The position numbers and the translations under genes were made by a program. From contig DAXT01000018.1 of assembly GCA_002506535.1 (NCBI GenBank), positions 72,860 through 136,859 of the forward strand: 64,000 nucleotides of DNA, given 5' to 3'. The notes under the pieces were generated by a model that was not told where the DNA came from, did no database searches, and worked only from the letters and a program-made list of their open reading frames with translations. Below are positions 6,136-15,086 of the stretch, piece by piece; the stretch's first letter is position 1, and every line of letters begins with the position of its first letter. This stretch comes from Methanothrix harundinacea. GTDB taxonomy: Archaea > Halobacteriota > Methanosarcinia > Methanotrichales > Methanotrichaceae.

Positions 6136-8820
6136 ATGAGCGACCCCTGGCACACCCTCACCGCTGACGAGACCCTGGAAAAGCTCGCCTCCAACAGAGA
6201 AGGCCTCTCCTCCGACGAGGCCGCGCGGAGGCTCTCCGAGCATGGCGCAAACCAGCTGGAGGAGTTCTACAAGCCCTCCAAGCTCAGGTTATTCCTCCGC
6301 CAGTTCGAGAACTACCTGATCATAGTCCTCATCTTCGCCGCGGCCGTATCGTGGATCGCGGGGGAGACGACGAACGCCTACGCCATCTTCGGGATCATCT
6401 TCTTCATATCCCTCGTCGGCTTCTTCCAGGAGTACAGGGCGGAGCGGGCGATGGATGCCCTCCGGGAGATGGTGGCCCCGGAGGCGAACGTCCTGCGGTC
6501 CGGGAAGATGACCCGGATCCCCGTCAGGGAGCTGGTCGCCGGGGACGTGGTATACCTGGAGGCGGGAGACAAGGTCCCCGCCGACGGTCGGGTGATCGAG
6601 GAGACGTCGCTCCAGGTCGTCGAGTCGTCCCTCACCGGGGAGTCGGTCCCGGAAGATAAGTCTGTGGAGGCGGTGGCCGAAGAGGCCCCCCTCGCCGACC
6701 GGACGGACATGGTCTACATGGGGACGATCGTCGTCTACGGCAACTGCATGGCCGCCGTCACGGCGACGGGGACGAGGACAGAGCTCGGCCGGATCTCGGG
6801 GCTCGTCCAGAGGAAGCCCGAGGACCCGCCGATAAAGATCAAGTTCCAGCATCTGGCAAAGCAGCTAGCCGTCGTCGTCCTCACCGCCTGCGCCATCATC
6901 TTCGCCGTGGAGGTGAACCGGGGCGCTCCGGTTCTGGAGACTCTGATCATCGCTACCGCTCTGGCCGTCGCCGCCATCCCCACGGCCCTCCCCTTCATCA
7001 CGACGATCACCCTCGCCTACGGAACCCAGATCATGGCGGGGAAGAACGCCATCATCCGCCGCCTCCCCGCCGTCGAAACCCTCGGCTCGACGACGGTGAT
7101 CTGCACCGACAAGACCGGGACCCTCACCCGGGGGGAGATGATGGTCCGGAAGATCTGGACGACCCGGGAAGTGGAGGTGACCGGGACCGGCTACGACCCC
7201 GCTGGCTCCTTCCTCCAGGAGGGCGAAGATCTGAACCCCAAGGAGGATAAACACCTCTCTGCCCTCCTCGTCGCCGGGGCCCTCGCCAACAACTCCAGGC
7301 TCGAGGAGGGGCCCGACGGATGGCAGGTGATCGGAGACCCCACCGAGGGGGCGCTGATCGTCGCCGCCTCGAAGGGGGACCTCCTCGACTACGTCGAGGG
7401 GTGGTACCTCGAAGAGGTGGTGGAGCTTCCCTTCGACTCGGAGATGAGGAGGATGACCACCGTCCATCGATCCTCCGATGGGCTCACCGTCTCGATGAAA
7501 GGGGCCCCCGAGACGGTCCTCGCCTTCTGCGCCCGGATCATGCGGGACGGCTCCGAGGATCCGATCACCTCCGAGGACCGTCTGATCGCCTCGAAGGCCG
7601 CCGACGAGATGGCGGGCCAGGGCCTGCGGATCCTGGCTTTTGCCAGCAAAGAGATGGATGCGGGGTCGAGCCTCGAACGGGAAGGGGTGGAGAGAGACCT
7701 CACCTTTTTGGGGCTTGTGGGGATGATGGACCCGCCCCGGGAGGAGGCGAAGGAGGCGATCAAGGTCTGCGAGGCGGCCGGGATCAGGGCGGTGATGATC
7801 ACCGGCGATCACAAGCTCACCGCCTCCGCCATCGGCCGAGAGCTGGGCATCTTGAATGAGGGCGGCCGGGTCCTGGAGGGGACGCAGCTGGACGAGATGA
7901 CCGCAGAAGAGCTCGCCGAGGTGATCGAGGAGGTCTCGATCTTCTCCAGGACGACGGCGGAGCAGAAGGTGAGGATCGTCGAGGCCCTCCGCAAAAAGGG
8001 GCACGTCGTCGCCATGACCGGCGACGGGGTCAACGACGGACCCGCCCTTCGTACAGCAGACATCGGGATCGCCATGGGAAAGACCGGTACGGAGGTCTCC
8101 AAGGAGGCCTCGGATATGGTCATCGCCGACGACAACTTCGCCACCATCGTGGCGGCGGTGGAAGAGGGAAGGAGGATCTACTCCAACATCAGGAAGGCCT
8201 CATCCTACCTATTATCCTGCAACTTCGCCGAGGTGATGACTATATTCATCGGCGTCATGCTGGGGCTGCCCGTACCCCTCATCGCCCTCCAGATCCTCTG
8301 GATCAACATCGTAACCGACGAGTTTCCGGCCATAGGCCTCGGCGTCGAGCCGGCTCACTCCGACCTGATGAAAAATAAGCCCAGAGACCCGACGGAGCCG
8401 ATCCTGACCAGGGGGCTCTTCCTCTACACCCTGGGGATATCAACGGTCATCTTCATCGGGACCCTAGGGCTTTACGCCAACGCCCTCCGGGGCGGCCTTT
8501 CCATCGAGGAGGCGAGGACGACGGCATTCGCATCCCTGGTGATCTTCGAGATCTACAACGCCTACAACAGCCGATCCCTCCAGACCTCCTTCTTCAAGAT
8601 GGACCCGAGGACGAACGGAAAGCTGATATTGGGACTTGCCGCGTCCCTCGTAGCCCTTCTCCTGGCGATATACCACCCCTTCATGCAGAGGCTCTTCGAG
8701 ACCGCCCCCCTCGATGCCGAGAGCTGGGCTGCCATCGTTGTCGCGGCCTCAGCCGTGGTGGTGGTGGCGGAGATCTTCAAGTGGACGGAGCTTCCTGAGA
8801 GGAGCGGCCGCACCGACTGA
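6136..8820 (+). CDS. P2-type cation-transporting P-type ATPase (Ca2+-ATPase-like)
   Basis: 894 residues, full length. The N-terminal cation-ATPase domain (1-70) is followed by M1-M2, an actuator domain with SSLTGES (about 170), M3-M4, the phosphorylation site CTDKTGTLT (about 325), KGAPE and DPPREE in the N/P domains, MTGDGVNDGPAL (about 630) and a six-helix C-terminus. M5 has CNFAEV and M6 has NIVTDEFPA, matching SERCA residues N768/E771 and N796/T799/D800. M4 is unusual: the Ca2+ site II sequence PEGLP is replaced by PTALP, so the usual glutamate is absent. It probably exports a cation at the cytoplasmic membrane, but Ca2+ specificity is uncertain. Monocistronic. Confidence 0.9.
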   Translation: MSDPWHTLTADETLEKLASNREGLSSDEAARRLSEHGANQLEEFYKPSKLRLFLRQFENYLIIVLIFAAAVSWIAGETTNAYAIFGIIFFISLVGFFQEYRAERAMDALREMVAPEANVLRSGKMTRIPVRELVAGDVVYLEAGDKVPADGRVIEETSLQVVESSLTGESVPEDKSVEAVAEEAPLADRTDMVYMGTIVVYGNCMAAVTATGTRTELGRISGLVQRKPEDPPIKIKFQHLAKQLAVVVLTACAIIFAVEVNRGAPVLETLIIATALAVAAIPTALPFITTITLAYGTQIMAGKNAIIRRLPAVETLGSTTVICTDKTGTLTRGEMMVRKIWTTREVEVTGTGYDPAGSFLQEGEDLNPKEDKHLSALLVAGALANNSRLEEGPDGWQVIGDPTEGALIVAASKGDLLDYVEGWYLEEVVELPFDSEMRRMTTVHRSSDGLTVSMKGAPETVLAFCARIMRDGSEDPITSEDRLIASKAADEMAGQGLRILAFASKEMDAGSSLEREGVERDLTFLGLVGMMDPPREEAKEAIKVCEAAGIRAVMITGDHKLTASAIGRELGILNEGGRVLEGTQLDEMTAEELAEVIEEVSIFSRTTAEQKVRIVEALRKKGHVVAMTGDGVNDGPALRTADIGIAMGKTGTEVSKEASDMVIADDNFATIVAAVEEGRRIYSNIRKASSYLLSCNFAEVMTIFIGVMLGLPVPLIALQILWINIVTDEFPAIGLGVEPAHSDLMKNKPRDPTEPILTRGLFLYTLGISTVIFIGTLGLYANALRGGLSIEEARTTAFASLVIFEIYNAYNSRSLQTSFFKMDPRTNGKLILGLAASLVALLLAIYHPFMQRLFETAPLDAESWAAIVVAASAVVVVAEIFKWTELPERSGRTD

Positions 8821-8903
8821 GGTCCCGGTCCCTGCGATAGAGGTGGGGTCCCTGAGGTCGTCGGGAGTAGAAAGGGGGCGGGAGTTGAGGCGGGGAGAGG
8901 GCG

Positions 8904-9338
8904 TTATAGAGGAGGAGAAGAGGCCCCGGGGGATGGGGAGAAGAGGTAGAACCTCGCCTCGCCGGAGTTTACGAGGGTCCGGCGAAATCCCGGGATCGTG
9001 GCCACCTCGTCGACCAGGGGCCTTACGATCACCTCGGCCCCGATCCCTCGGGCCACCCTCCCCATGGCGAGCTGCATCTCCAGGGGCGGCCTTATGGAGT
9101 AGAGGAGGGAGGCGCCCCGGTAAAAGTCCAGGCGCGCAGAGAATATATCGTCTGCAACGACGGCGAGCCCTCCGACGGTCCGGGCCGTTTTATCGGTGGC
9201 GACGACCTCCATTTTAGGGATGAGGAGGAGGGCGACCTCGGGGGCGGCGCCCACCCCCACCTCCACCACCTTCCCCGAGTACCGGGCGAGGATGAACCGG
9301 GCGAGGTCAGCCCCGCCCCTGATATACTGATCCGACAT
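8904..9338 (-). CDS. UPF0146 family protein
   Basis: 144 residues. A Rossmann-like start KVVEVGVGAAPEVALLL, the TDKT turn, DDIFSARLDFYRGASLLYSIRPPLEM and a C-terminal VRPLVDE strand are the signatures of UPF0146, an archaeal family shaped like a minimal methyltransferase with no demonstrated substrate. It lies 11 bp downstream of the Thi4 gene on the same strand and probably shares its transcript. The last 12 residues are a Ser/Pro-rich tail outside the family core. Confidence 0.85.
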   Translation of the reverse strand: MSDQYIRGGADLARFILARYSGKVVEVGVGAAPEVALLLIPKMEVVATDKTARTVGGLAVVADDIFSARLDFYRGASLLYSIRPPLEMQLAMGRVARGIGAEVIVRPLVDEVATIPGFRRTLVNSGEARFYLFSPSPGASSPPL

Positions 9339-9349
9339 CTATCTCGACT

Positions 9350-10129
9350 TTACAGCCCCAGCTTCTCCAGGGCGATCATCGCCGCCTTCTCTCCGGAGAG
9401 GAGCATCCCGCCGAAGATGGGACCCATCCGGGGGCCTCCGGCGACGGCCGTCGCCGCCATCCCCGCGGCTATGAGGCCGGGGTAGACCTCCTGGGTCACC
9501 TCGACGACGGTCCTCTCCCCGACGTCGGCCCACATCGGCCTCTCGCCGGGGACCCCCAGAGACCCGACCATCGCTCCGGGGATCTTCCTCTGGACTACCT
9601 TGCAGACGCTGGCGTCGTGGCCGGTCCCGTCAATGACGACCTTCGCCCGTATCGAGAGGGGGTCGACGTGGAGGTGGGTCCTCGCCACCGCCTCCCAGTT
9701 GATGACGAGGCCTGCGACCCGCTCGTCTTCCCGGATCATGACGTCCTCGACGGCGACGAGGTTTATGATCTCGGCCCCGGCGTCTATCACCCCGGCCGTC
9801 AGCTTCGCCACCGTCTCGATGGAGCTGGCGACGTAGTAGCCCTCTTCGTACTCCCGGTACCAGACCCCGAACTCGTCGAGGATCCTGCACCCCTCCTTCT
9901 GGACGACGATCCGGGGGAACATCATCCCCCCTCCCCAGATCCCTCCGCCTACGGAGAGGTTCCTCTCGAAGACGACGGTCTTGGCGTCGGCCTCGGCGAG
10001 CTTCTTTGCCGCCACCAGGTTGGCGGGGCCAGCGCCCACCAGGGCGACGTCGACGTCGGTGTACTTCAGGAAGGCCTCTATGTAGGATTCGACTATCGCC
10101 TTTGTGATCGTGATTTCATCAAGCGCCAT
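9350..10129 (-). CDS. thi4: Sulfide-dependent thiazole synthase (Thi4 family)
   Basis: 259 residues, normal for archaeal Thi4. The N-terminal FAD/NAD-binding motif is DVALVGAGPANLVAAKKLAE (about 28-47), followed by VGGGIWGGGMMF, VIDGTGHDASV and a C-terminal GPIFGGMLLSGEKAA. Yeast Thi4 carries the sacrificial Cys205; here the corresponding segment reads THLHVDPL with His, as in methanogen enzymes that take free sulfide instead of self-sulfur. The product would be the ADP-thiazole precursor of thiamine. It heads a two-gene unit with UPF0146. The first in-frame ATG at 10127-10129 begins MALDEITITKAIV, as in relatives. Confidence 0.9.
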   Translation of the reverse strand: MALDEITITKAIVESYIEAFLKYTDVDVALVGAGPANLVAAKKLAEADAKTVVFERNLSVGGGIWGGGMMFPRIVVQKEGCRILDEFGVWYREYEEGYYVASSIETVAKLTAGVIDAGAEIINLVAVEDVMIREDERVAGLVINWEAVARTHLHVDPLSIRAKVVIDGTGHDASVCKVVQRKIPGAMVGSLGVPGERPMWADVGERTVVEVTQEVYPGLIAAGMAATAVAGGPRMGPIFGGMLLSGEKAAMIALEKLGL

Positions 10130-10321
10130 GGATGTGGCGTGGTCTCGATCGATGATAAAGATATCCTTCCTGGAAATTGTTATCTACCCTGCGACCATCT
10201 CAATTCTCCTCCAGAAGGTTTCGATACGGGATCGTTCCTGAGGCAGAGCGGCCTGCCCGAACCTGGACCCGGAGGTGGATCGTTGGAGCTTATATCGAAG
10301 AGAGGCAAGAGGTCGGAGGAG

Positions 10322-11320
10322 ATGAGCTACTCGTACGACGGCGAGGAGTTCGGCGACCCCAGAATCCTGGCGGTAGGGTGCGGCGACGCCGGCTGCAGGA
10401 TAGTGACGAGGCTCGCCTATATGGGACAATCCGGCGCCGAGACCCTGGCCGCGGACACCGACCGGAGCCGGCTGGGCGGGACTAAAGCCGACGGGAAGAT
10501 CCTCATGGGGGATGGGGTCGCCGGCAGCGGAGGCGCCGGAGGCGACCCCGGCCCCGGAAGGAGTGAGGTGGATAGGTCGAGGCGGGCTCTGGAGGAGGCC
10601 CTCGAGGGCGCCGACCTCGTCTTCGTCCTCGCGGGCCTCGGGGACGGCGCCGGAGGAGGAGCGGCTGCCGCCATATGCGAGACGGCAAGAGATCTGGGTG
10701 CTACGACGGTTGCGATATTCGCCCTCCCAGCCGGATCAGATGATGGGGGTGACGGGAGGCTGTCGGTGGCCCTTCCGGATACCGAAGCGCTGGCTAAGTC
10801 GGCAGATACCCTCATACTCCTGGACGCCGGAAAAGTCCTTCAGATGGCGCCGGACCTATCGATCGACCAGGCCCTCTCGGTGATCGACCAGCTGGTGGCC
10901 GAGATCGTCAAGGGGATCGCCGAGACGGTGAAGGAGACATCTCTTATAAACCTCGACTACGCCGACTTGAAGACGATCGTATCGAGGGGCGGCCTCTCGG
11001 CGGTCCTGGTGGGGGAGTCCGATTCGAAGGAAGGTCCCGGGGAGATAGTCGGTTCGGCTTTGACCTCTCCCCTCGCCGACCTGGATATAGAAGGAGCCAC
11101 CGGCTGCCTCCTCCATATCACGGGAGGCTTCGACCTCACCCTCAGGAAGGCGGCGGGGATCGCCTCCGTTCTCACAGGTCTGATGGGACAGGAAGCTAAC
11201 GTCATCTGGGGGGCGAGGGTGAAGGAGGGGTTTGAAGGAAAGATACGCATCCTGGCGATATTGACGGGGGCGGGCATTCCATCAGCCTCAATTCGGCAGG
11301 AGATACCCCCGGGTCCATAA
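10322..11320 (+). CDS. Divergent FtsZ/tubulin-superfamily GTPase with altered nucleotide-binding loop
   Basis: 332 residues from ATG 10322, preceded by GGAGGAG 5-6 bases upstream. The open frame runs further upstream, but that part is the shadow of thi4. FtsZ features: T1 loop ILAVGCGDAGCRI, then DLVFVLAGLGDGAGGGAAAA in the T4 position and INLDYADLKTIV as the T7 synergy loop with both aspartates. The classic tubulin signature GGGTGTG is changed to GDGAGGG, losing both threonines. The family assembles GTP-dependent filaments for division or shape; the altered T4 loop makes GTP handling uncertain. A GGCGGAGG-type low-complexity insert follows T3. No division genes adjoin it. Confidence 0.75.
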   Translation: MSYSYDGEEFGDPRILAVGCGDAGCRIVTRLAYMGQSGAETLAADTDRSRLGGTKADGKILMGDGVAGSGGAGGDPGPGRSEVDRSRRALEEALEGADLVFVLAGLGDGAGGGAAAAICETARDLGATTVAIFALPAGSDDGGDGRLSVALPDTEALAKSADTLILLDAGKVLQMAPDLSIDQALSVIDQLVAEIVKGIAETVKETSLINLDYADLKTIVSRGGLSAVLVGESDSKEGPGEIVGSALTSPLADLDIEGATGCLLHITGGFDLTLRKAAGIASVLTGLMGQEANVIWGARVKEGFEGKIRILAILTGAGIPSASIRQEIPPGP

Positions 11321-11339
11321 GCTCTATGGCGGCACGGCT

Positions 11340-12602
11340 TCAAGGCGGCATCTGGGGCCTGATCCTGAGGAACTTCTCCTCCTCCCCCAGGGTCATGGTG
11401 GCGTCGATCCCCATCTTGGTGGTGATCCCGTCGGCGGACCGGGGGTCTAGGGTGCTCCCCCGAACGTTGGGATATATGACGGCGTCCTCGTCCCCCTTCA
11501 CCCTGGTAGATATGGCGTACTCCAGGTCCAGGGGGTTGTAGACGTCTATGTCTCCGTCGACGACGATGACGTGTTTGAGGCTCTTGTGAGCCTCGAAGGC
11601 GGCGTCGATCACCTTTCGGGGCTCGGCCTCGTCCCTCTTTCTGATCTGGACGACGGCGTGGAGGTATGAGCACCCCCCCTCCGTCAGAAGGACGTTTCTG
11701 ACATCGGCGACCCTGGAGGCCGCCCTGAATATCAGCGGCTCGTAGGGGACGCCCATCAGCATCTTGTGCTCCCCCGCCGAGGGGAGGAGCCCGTGGTAGA
11801 TGGGGACCTCTCTTGTCATCATCTTAGTCAGGTGGATCACCGGCTCCATCCTGGGGAAGTCCCTCGTCCCGGTGATGTCGACGAAGGGCCCCTCCTTTGC
11901 CCTCTCGCCGTCGATGTAACCCTCCAAGACGATCTCGGCGTGGGGGACGAAGACGCCGTTGTCGAGGGGGACGAGCTCGACGGGGTCTCCGGATAGGGCG
12001 CTGGCGTACTGAAACTCCATCCCCGGGGGGACCCTGGTGCTGGCGGCGATCATGACGACGGGATCGACACCTATGACGATCCCCACGGGGAGCCTCTCCC
12101 CGGCGGCGAGGGCCTCCTGGAGGAGCATGTGGGTATGCCTTCCGGGAACGAGCCGGGCTGCGACTCTGTCTTTTCCGATGACCATCATCCGGTGGACGGC
12201 AGCGTTGGTCTTTCCGCCGAAGGCGGATACCACTATCCCAGAGGTGATGTAAGGGCCCCCGTCACCCCGAAAGTGGGTGAGGATGGGGAGGCTCGATAGG
12301 TCGGGGTCGGAGACGACCTCCATGAAGGAGGATGAGTCCACCTCCCGGATCCAGCCGCCCTCAAGGTCGATCCCGGCGAGGTCTCTAGCCATATCCTCCC
12401 TTGAGATCGATAGCGCTCTCGCCAGAAGGTCCCGGGTAGCCAGGAGGTTCATGCAGCACTTTTTGCCGTCGACGTTGTTGTATAGGACGGGACCGGCTCC
12501 TACTGAGAGGGCGGAAGCCTCCAGCACCGGCGATACGGGGCGGTCCACCTCCTCCAGGAGGCCTGCCTCCTGAAGCTCGTGGAGGAAACCTCTGAAGCTC
12601 AT
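11340..12602 (-). CDS. UbiD-family prenylated-FMN decarboxylase, probable anhydromevalonate phosphate decarboxylase
   Basis: 420 residues. The UbiD fold is recognisable from VVSDPDLSSLPILTH, HRMMVIGKDRVAARLVPGRH, VGIVIGVDPVVMIAAS and the catalytic Glu region EIVLEGYIDGERAKEGPF. In archaea, proteins of this length and type decarboxylate trans-anhydromevalonate 5-phosphate to isopentenyl phosphate in the modified mevalonate route to lipids; assignment here is by similarity. The enzyme needs prenylated FMN made by a UbiX partner, not present in the window. It ends 19 bp from the convergent FtsZ-like gene. Confidence 0.8.
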   Translation of the reverse strand: MSFRGFLHELQEAGLLEEVDRPVSPVLEASALSVGAGPVLYNNVDGKKCCMNLLATRDLLARALSISREDMARDLAGIDLEGGWIREVDSSSFMEVVSDPDLSSLPILTHFRGDGGPYITSGIVVSAFGGKTNAAVHRMMVIGKDRVAARLVPGRHTHMLLQEALAAGERLPVGIVIGVDPVVMIAASTRVPPGMEFQYASALSGDPVELVPLDNGVFVPHAEIVLEGYIDGERAKEGPFVDITGTRDFPRMEPVIHLTKMMTREVPIYHGLLPSAGEHKMLMGVPYEPLIFRAASRVADVRNVLLTEGGCSYLHAVVQIRKRDEAEPRKVIDAAFEAHKSLKHVIVVDGDIDVYNPLDLEYAISTRVKGDEDAVIYPNVRGSTLDPRSADGITTKMGIDATMTLGEEEKFLRIRPQMPP

Positions 12603-12642
12603 GGGTGAGGAGACGCCACCCGCCGATAAAGACCTTTCCTTC

Positions 12643-13350
12643 CTAGACCAAAAGGACCGCTATCGCCCCCGTTATGAATATCCCGTCGAAGGTCCCCGCC
12701 CCCCCGATGCTGGCCACCGGGGCCCCGAGGTCAGAGATCCGATGGAGGTTGAGGATGTCGGCTCCTATGAGGGTCCCCAGGACCCCTCCGACGTAGGCGG
12801 TGACGAACCGGCCCTCGGGGATGGGGGAGAAGGCGGCGGCTAGGATGATGGCGGATAGGGCCGCGGCGAGGGGAGGGACGAAGAGGGGGGTCGCGATCCC
12901 CAGCCCCCCAATCGGCCTGGCGACGGTGAAGGTCACCAGGGCGACGGCAGCGGTCCCCGCCAGGGCGACGGCGGCGACCGAGGGGTAGGAGATGAGGAGG
13001 TACGCCGATACTAAGATAGGGATCAGGGCGCCTCCGACGTTGACGGCCACCACCGTCTCGTTCTTCACCGTCTTCACCACCGGGACCCGATAGACGATCC
13101 CGAAGGACCTGACGAAGGCATCCCTCACCACCGGGACCTTCGACTCTACGGTGAAGATGGGCAGGTTGATCCCGGCGCCGAGGAGGGAGGCGGCGAGGAG
13201 GAGGAGGGCGTCGGACCAGGAGAAGCCCATCTTGGTGAAGGCGGTGCTGAGGAGCCCGAAGAAGAGGAGGGCGACGGTCGCCCAGAGGACGGTGGCCAGG
13301 AGGAGGATCGCCAGGATCCCGACGGGGAGGTAGACCATCCTGTGGTTCAT
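12643..13350 (-). CDS. DUF1614 integral membrane protein
   Basis: About 235 residues if started at the ATG at 13348-13350 (MNHRMVYLPVG), just before the first membrane helix; a longer start at 13428 would add a polar stretch. About six to seven hydrophobic segments are visible, with the conserved central AGINLPIFTVESK and a C-terminal NLHRISDLGAPVASIGGAGTFDGIF typical of DUF1614. Function unknown. It is 41 bp downstream of a divergent region shared with the mrp gene and 40 bp upstream of the UbiD gene, so co-transcription with UbiD is possible. Confidence 0.75.
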   Translation of the reverse strand: MNHRMVYLPVGILAILLLATVLWATVALLFFGLLSTAFTKMGFSWSDALLLLAASLLGAGINLPIFTVESKVPVVRDAFVRSFGIVYRVPVVKTVKNETVVAVNVGGALIPILVSAYLLISYPSVAAVALAGTAAVALVTFTVARPIGGLGIATPLFVPPLAAALSAIILAAAFSPIPEGRFVTAYVGGVLGTLIGADILNLHRISDLGAPVASIGGAGTFDGIFITGAIAVLLV

Positions 13351-13418
13351 GAGATCAGATGGATCTTCTGAAGTATAACGTTTAGTCTGCCCCGGAGACG
13401 ACGTTCCTCCGCCAGGAA

Positions 13419-13451
13419 GATGACGCACCTGGGATGATGACGCACCTGGGA
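13419..13451. repeat. Two 16-bp direct repeats upstream of mrp
   Basis: GATGACGCACCTGGGA occurs at 13419-13434 and again at 13436-13451, in register with one base between. The pair lies in the gap between the divergent DUF1614 and Mrp genes, where an operator would sit. No known regulator site is recognised. Confidence 0.5.
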
Positions 13452-13520
13452 AAAGCTAGATCTAACTCCGGATGGGATAAAGGCTGAGAAGCTCTCAGGA
13501 GAGAGTCGTCGGGAAGAGAT

Positions 13521-14336
13521 ATGATGACAGAACCTCAAGCCAGCATGATAAAGCATAGCATAATGGTGATGAGCGGCAAGGGAGGCGTCGGGAAGACGAC
13601 CGTCGCCGTCAACCTGGCCCTGGGCCTCGCCCTCTATGGGAAGAAGGTGGGGATCCTGGATGCCGACATAACGGGGCCGAACGTCCCCCTGATGCTCAAT
13701 GTAGAAGAGGAGGTGATGGTCGGCGAGGATGACGGGACGATCCGGCCCGTGGAGATCCCCGTGGGGGCTGACGGGGTGGTGAGGGTCGTATCGATGGCCT
13801 TCATCGCCGGAAGGGAGAGCCCCGTCGTCTGGAGGGGGCCCCTGAAGATCCAGATGCTAAAGCAGTTCATCGAGAAGGTGGCCTGGGGAGACCTCGACCA
13901 ACTGATCATCGACCTTCCCCCCGGGACGAGCGACGAGCCCCTCACCATCGCCCAGATCCTCCGCCCCGAGGGGACGGTCATCGTCACCACCCCCCAGGAC
14001 CTCGCCCTCATCGACGCCAGAAAGGCGATCGATATGGCTCGGTCCCTGGGGGTCCCGGTCCTGGGGATCGTCGAGAATATGAGCGGCTTCTCGTGCCCCG
14101 GCTGCGGGGGAGCGATCGACCTCTTCAAGGTCGGCGGCGGGATGAGGGCGGCCGACGAGCTCGGCGTACCCTTCCTCGGAAGGATCGAGATCGATCCCGC
14201 AATATGCGAGAGCGGCGACAGCGGAAGGCCCTTCATCCTGAGGGTCCGCTCCAAGAACTCCGAGGCCTTCGACGGGATCGCGAGGAAGATCATCGCCCTC
14301 TCTCAAAGTGAGGAGGGAGAGGACCGGAGGGTATGA
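13521..14336 (+). CDS. Mrp/NBP35-family iron-sulfur cluster carrier ATPase
   Basis: 271 residues. The deviant Walker A GKGGVGKTT lies near residue 19, then LDADITGPNVP, SMAFI, WRGPLK, the Walker B-like IIDLPPGTSDE and the cluster-binding CPGCGG (C-x2-C) near residue 190, all in the order of ApbC/Nbp35. These proteins bind a bridging [4Fe-4S] cluster as dimers and hand it to apo-proteins. MMTEPQASMIKHSIMVMSGK is the normal N-terminal length for archaeal Mrp without an N-terminal FeS extension. Monocistronic; the upstream gap carries the 16-bp direct repeats. Confidence 0.9.
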   Translation: MMTEPQASMIKHSIMVMSGKGGVGKTTVAVNLALGLALYGKKVGILDADITGPNVPLMLNVEEEVMVGEDDGTIRPVEIPVGADGVVRVVSMAFIAGRESPVVWRGPLKIQMLKQFIEKVAWGDLDQLIIDLPPGTSDEPLTIAQILRPEGTVIVTTPQDLALIDARKAIDMARSLGVPVLGIVENMSGFSCPGCGGAIDLFKVGGGMRAADELGVPFLGRIEIDPAICESGDSGRPFILRVRSKNSEAFDGIARKIIALSQSEEGEDRRV

Positions 14337-14415
14337 CCGGGATATCTTGATCTAAAAAGAGGGGATCGGAGGGAGAGCCTCCGATCATCGAGACGGATCC
14401 TGCCCGTCGGAGAGG

Positions 14416-14781
14416 TCACCACTTCCCCGACTTGATGACGTTCAGGCTCTCGATGACCTTCGCCGCCGCCTCCTGGCTGAGCTTGTGCTTCTGGCTGATG
14501 GTCAGGACCCTAGATATCTCGTCCTGCTCGTCGGAGCCGGCCCTCTGGGATACGAGTACCTGAGCTGCTGCGTACCCCTTCTCCAGGAGGGCCATCTTCA
14601 CCTCCTCCAGGAGGGCTTTGTCCATACATAGCGGTCCGGTCCCGATCTCCCGGACGACCTTGTCCATATTCTCCATCTCTTTCGTCTTCACGCTTTTCAC
14701 CTCCACGCCATATCCTGATGCCATAACTCTACTTCGGATTATGTCGACCCTCATGAGCCGATCAGATTCCGACTTCATCAT
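14416..14781 (-). CDS. Conserved-looking hypothetical protein
   Basis: 121 residues, soluble, mixed alpha/beta, not recognised. The middle has IGTGPLCMDKALLEEVKMALLEKGY and the end EAAAKVIESLNVIKSGKW. Composition and codon use match the host, the frame is uninterrupted, and a terminator-sized gap follows, so it is likely real. The start could be either of two adjacent ATGs or the internal MRVDIIRSRV about nine codons later. Confidence 0.5.
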   Translation of the reverse strand: MMKSESDRLMRVDIIRSRVMASGYGVEVKSVKTKEMENMDKVVREIGTGPLCMDKALLEEVKMALLEKGYAAAQVLVSQRAGSDEQDEISRVLTISQKHKLSQEAAAKVIESLNVIKSGKW

Positions 14782-15086
14782 TCCGGGGCCGCCCCATGCC
14801 GGCCCTGGAAAAGCCCGATTGGCACCTCTTTTCCACCGTCTCCACTATCCTCGGGATCGTTCCCCTGAGAACATCTCTATTTTATGGCGCTTTTCGGTTA
14901 TAAGAATATAGGTGATGTCTCTGTGACCTCCCCCTTAAGTCCTCTTGCGACCGGCCCTCTCCGGACGAGATTGAGGTCACAGCCCCAATTATGGAATAAT
15001 AGAGAAGGGAGAAGAGAGTGGAGAGAAGAAGAGAGTGGAGAGAAGAAGAGAGAAGTAAGAAGAGAGAGGGAAGAAGAGAGAAGGTC
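14782..15086. repeat. Intergenic region with purine-rich tandem repeats
   Basis: 305 bp without a supported gene. From about 15000 to 15085 the plus strand is almost pure purine. A 17-bp unit AAGAGAGTGGAGAGAAG is tandemly duplicated at 15012-15028 and 15029-15045, then degenerates into AAGAGAGAAGTAAG-like copies. It directly abuts the 3' end of the MscS gene. The transcript of that gene would be pyrimidine-rich here, so the tract may act in termination or be slippage-prone simple sequence. The rest holds nothing recognisable. Confidence 0.55.

Noticed and set aside
6865..8004. 379-codon minus-strand frame opposite the P-type ATPase
   Set aside because: Shadow frame caused by GC-rich codons; rich in His/Gly/Arg/Asp with no domain.
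9617..10321. 235-codon N-terminal extension of the FtsZ-like gene
   Set aside because: It is the antisense shadow of thi4; a good Shine-Dalgarno and FtsZ-like N-terminus start at 10322.
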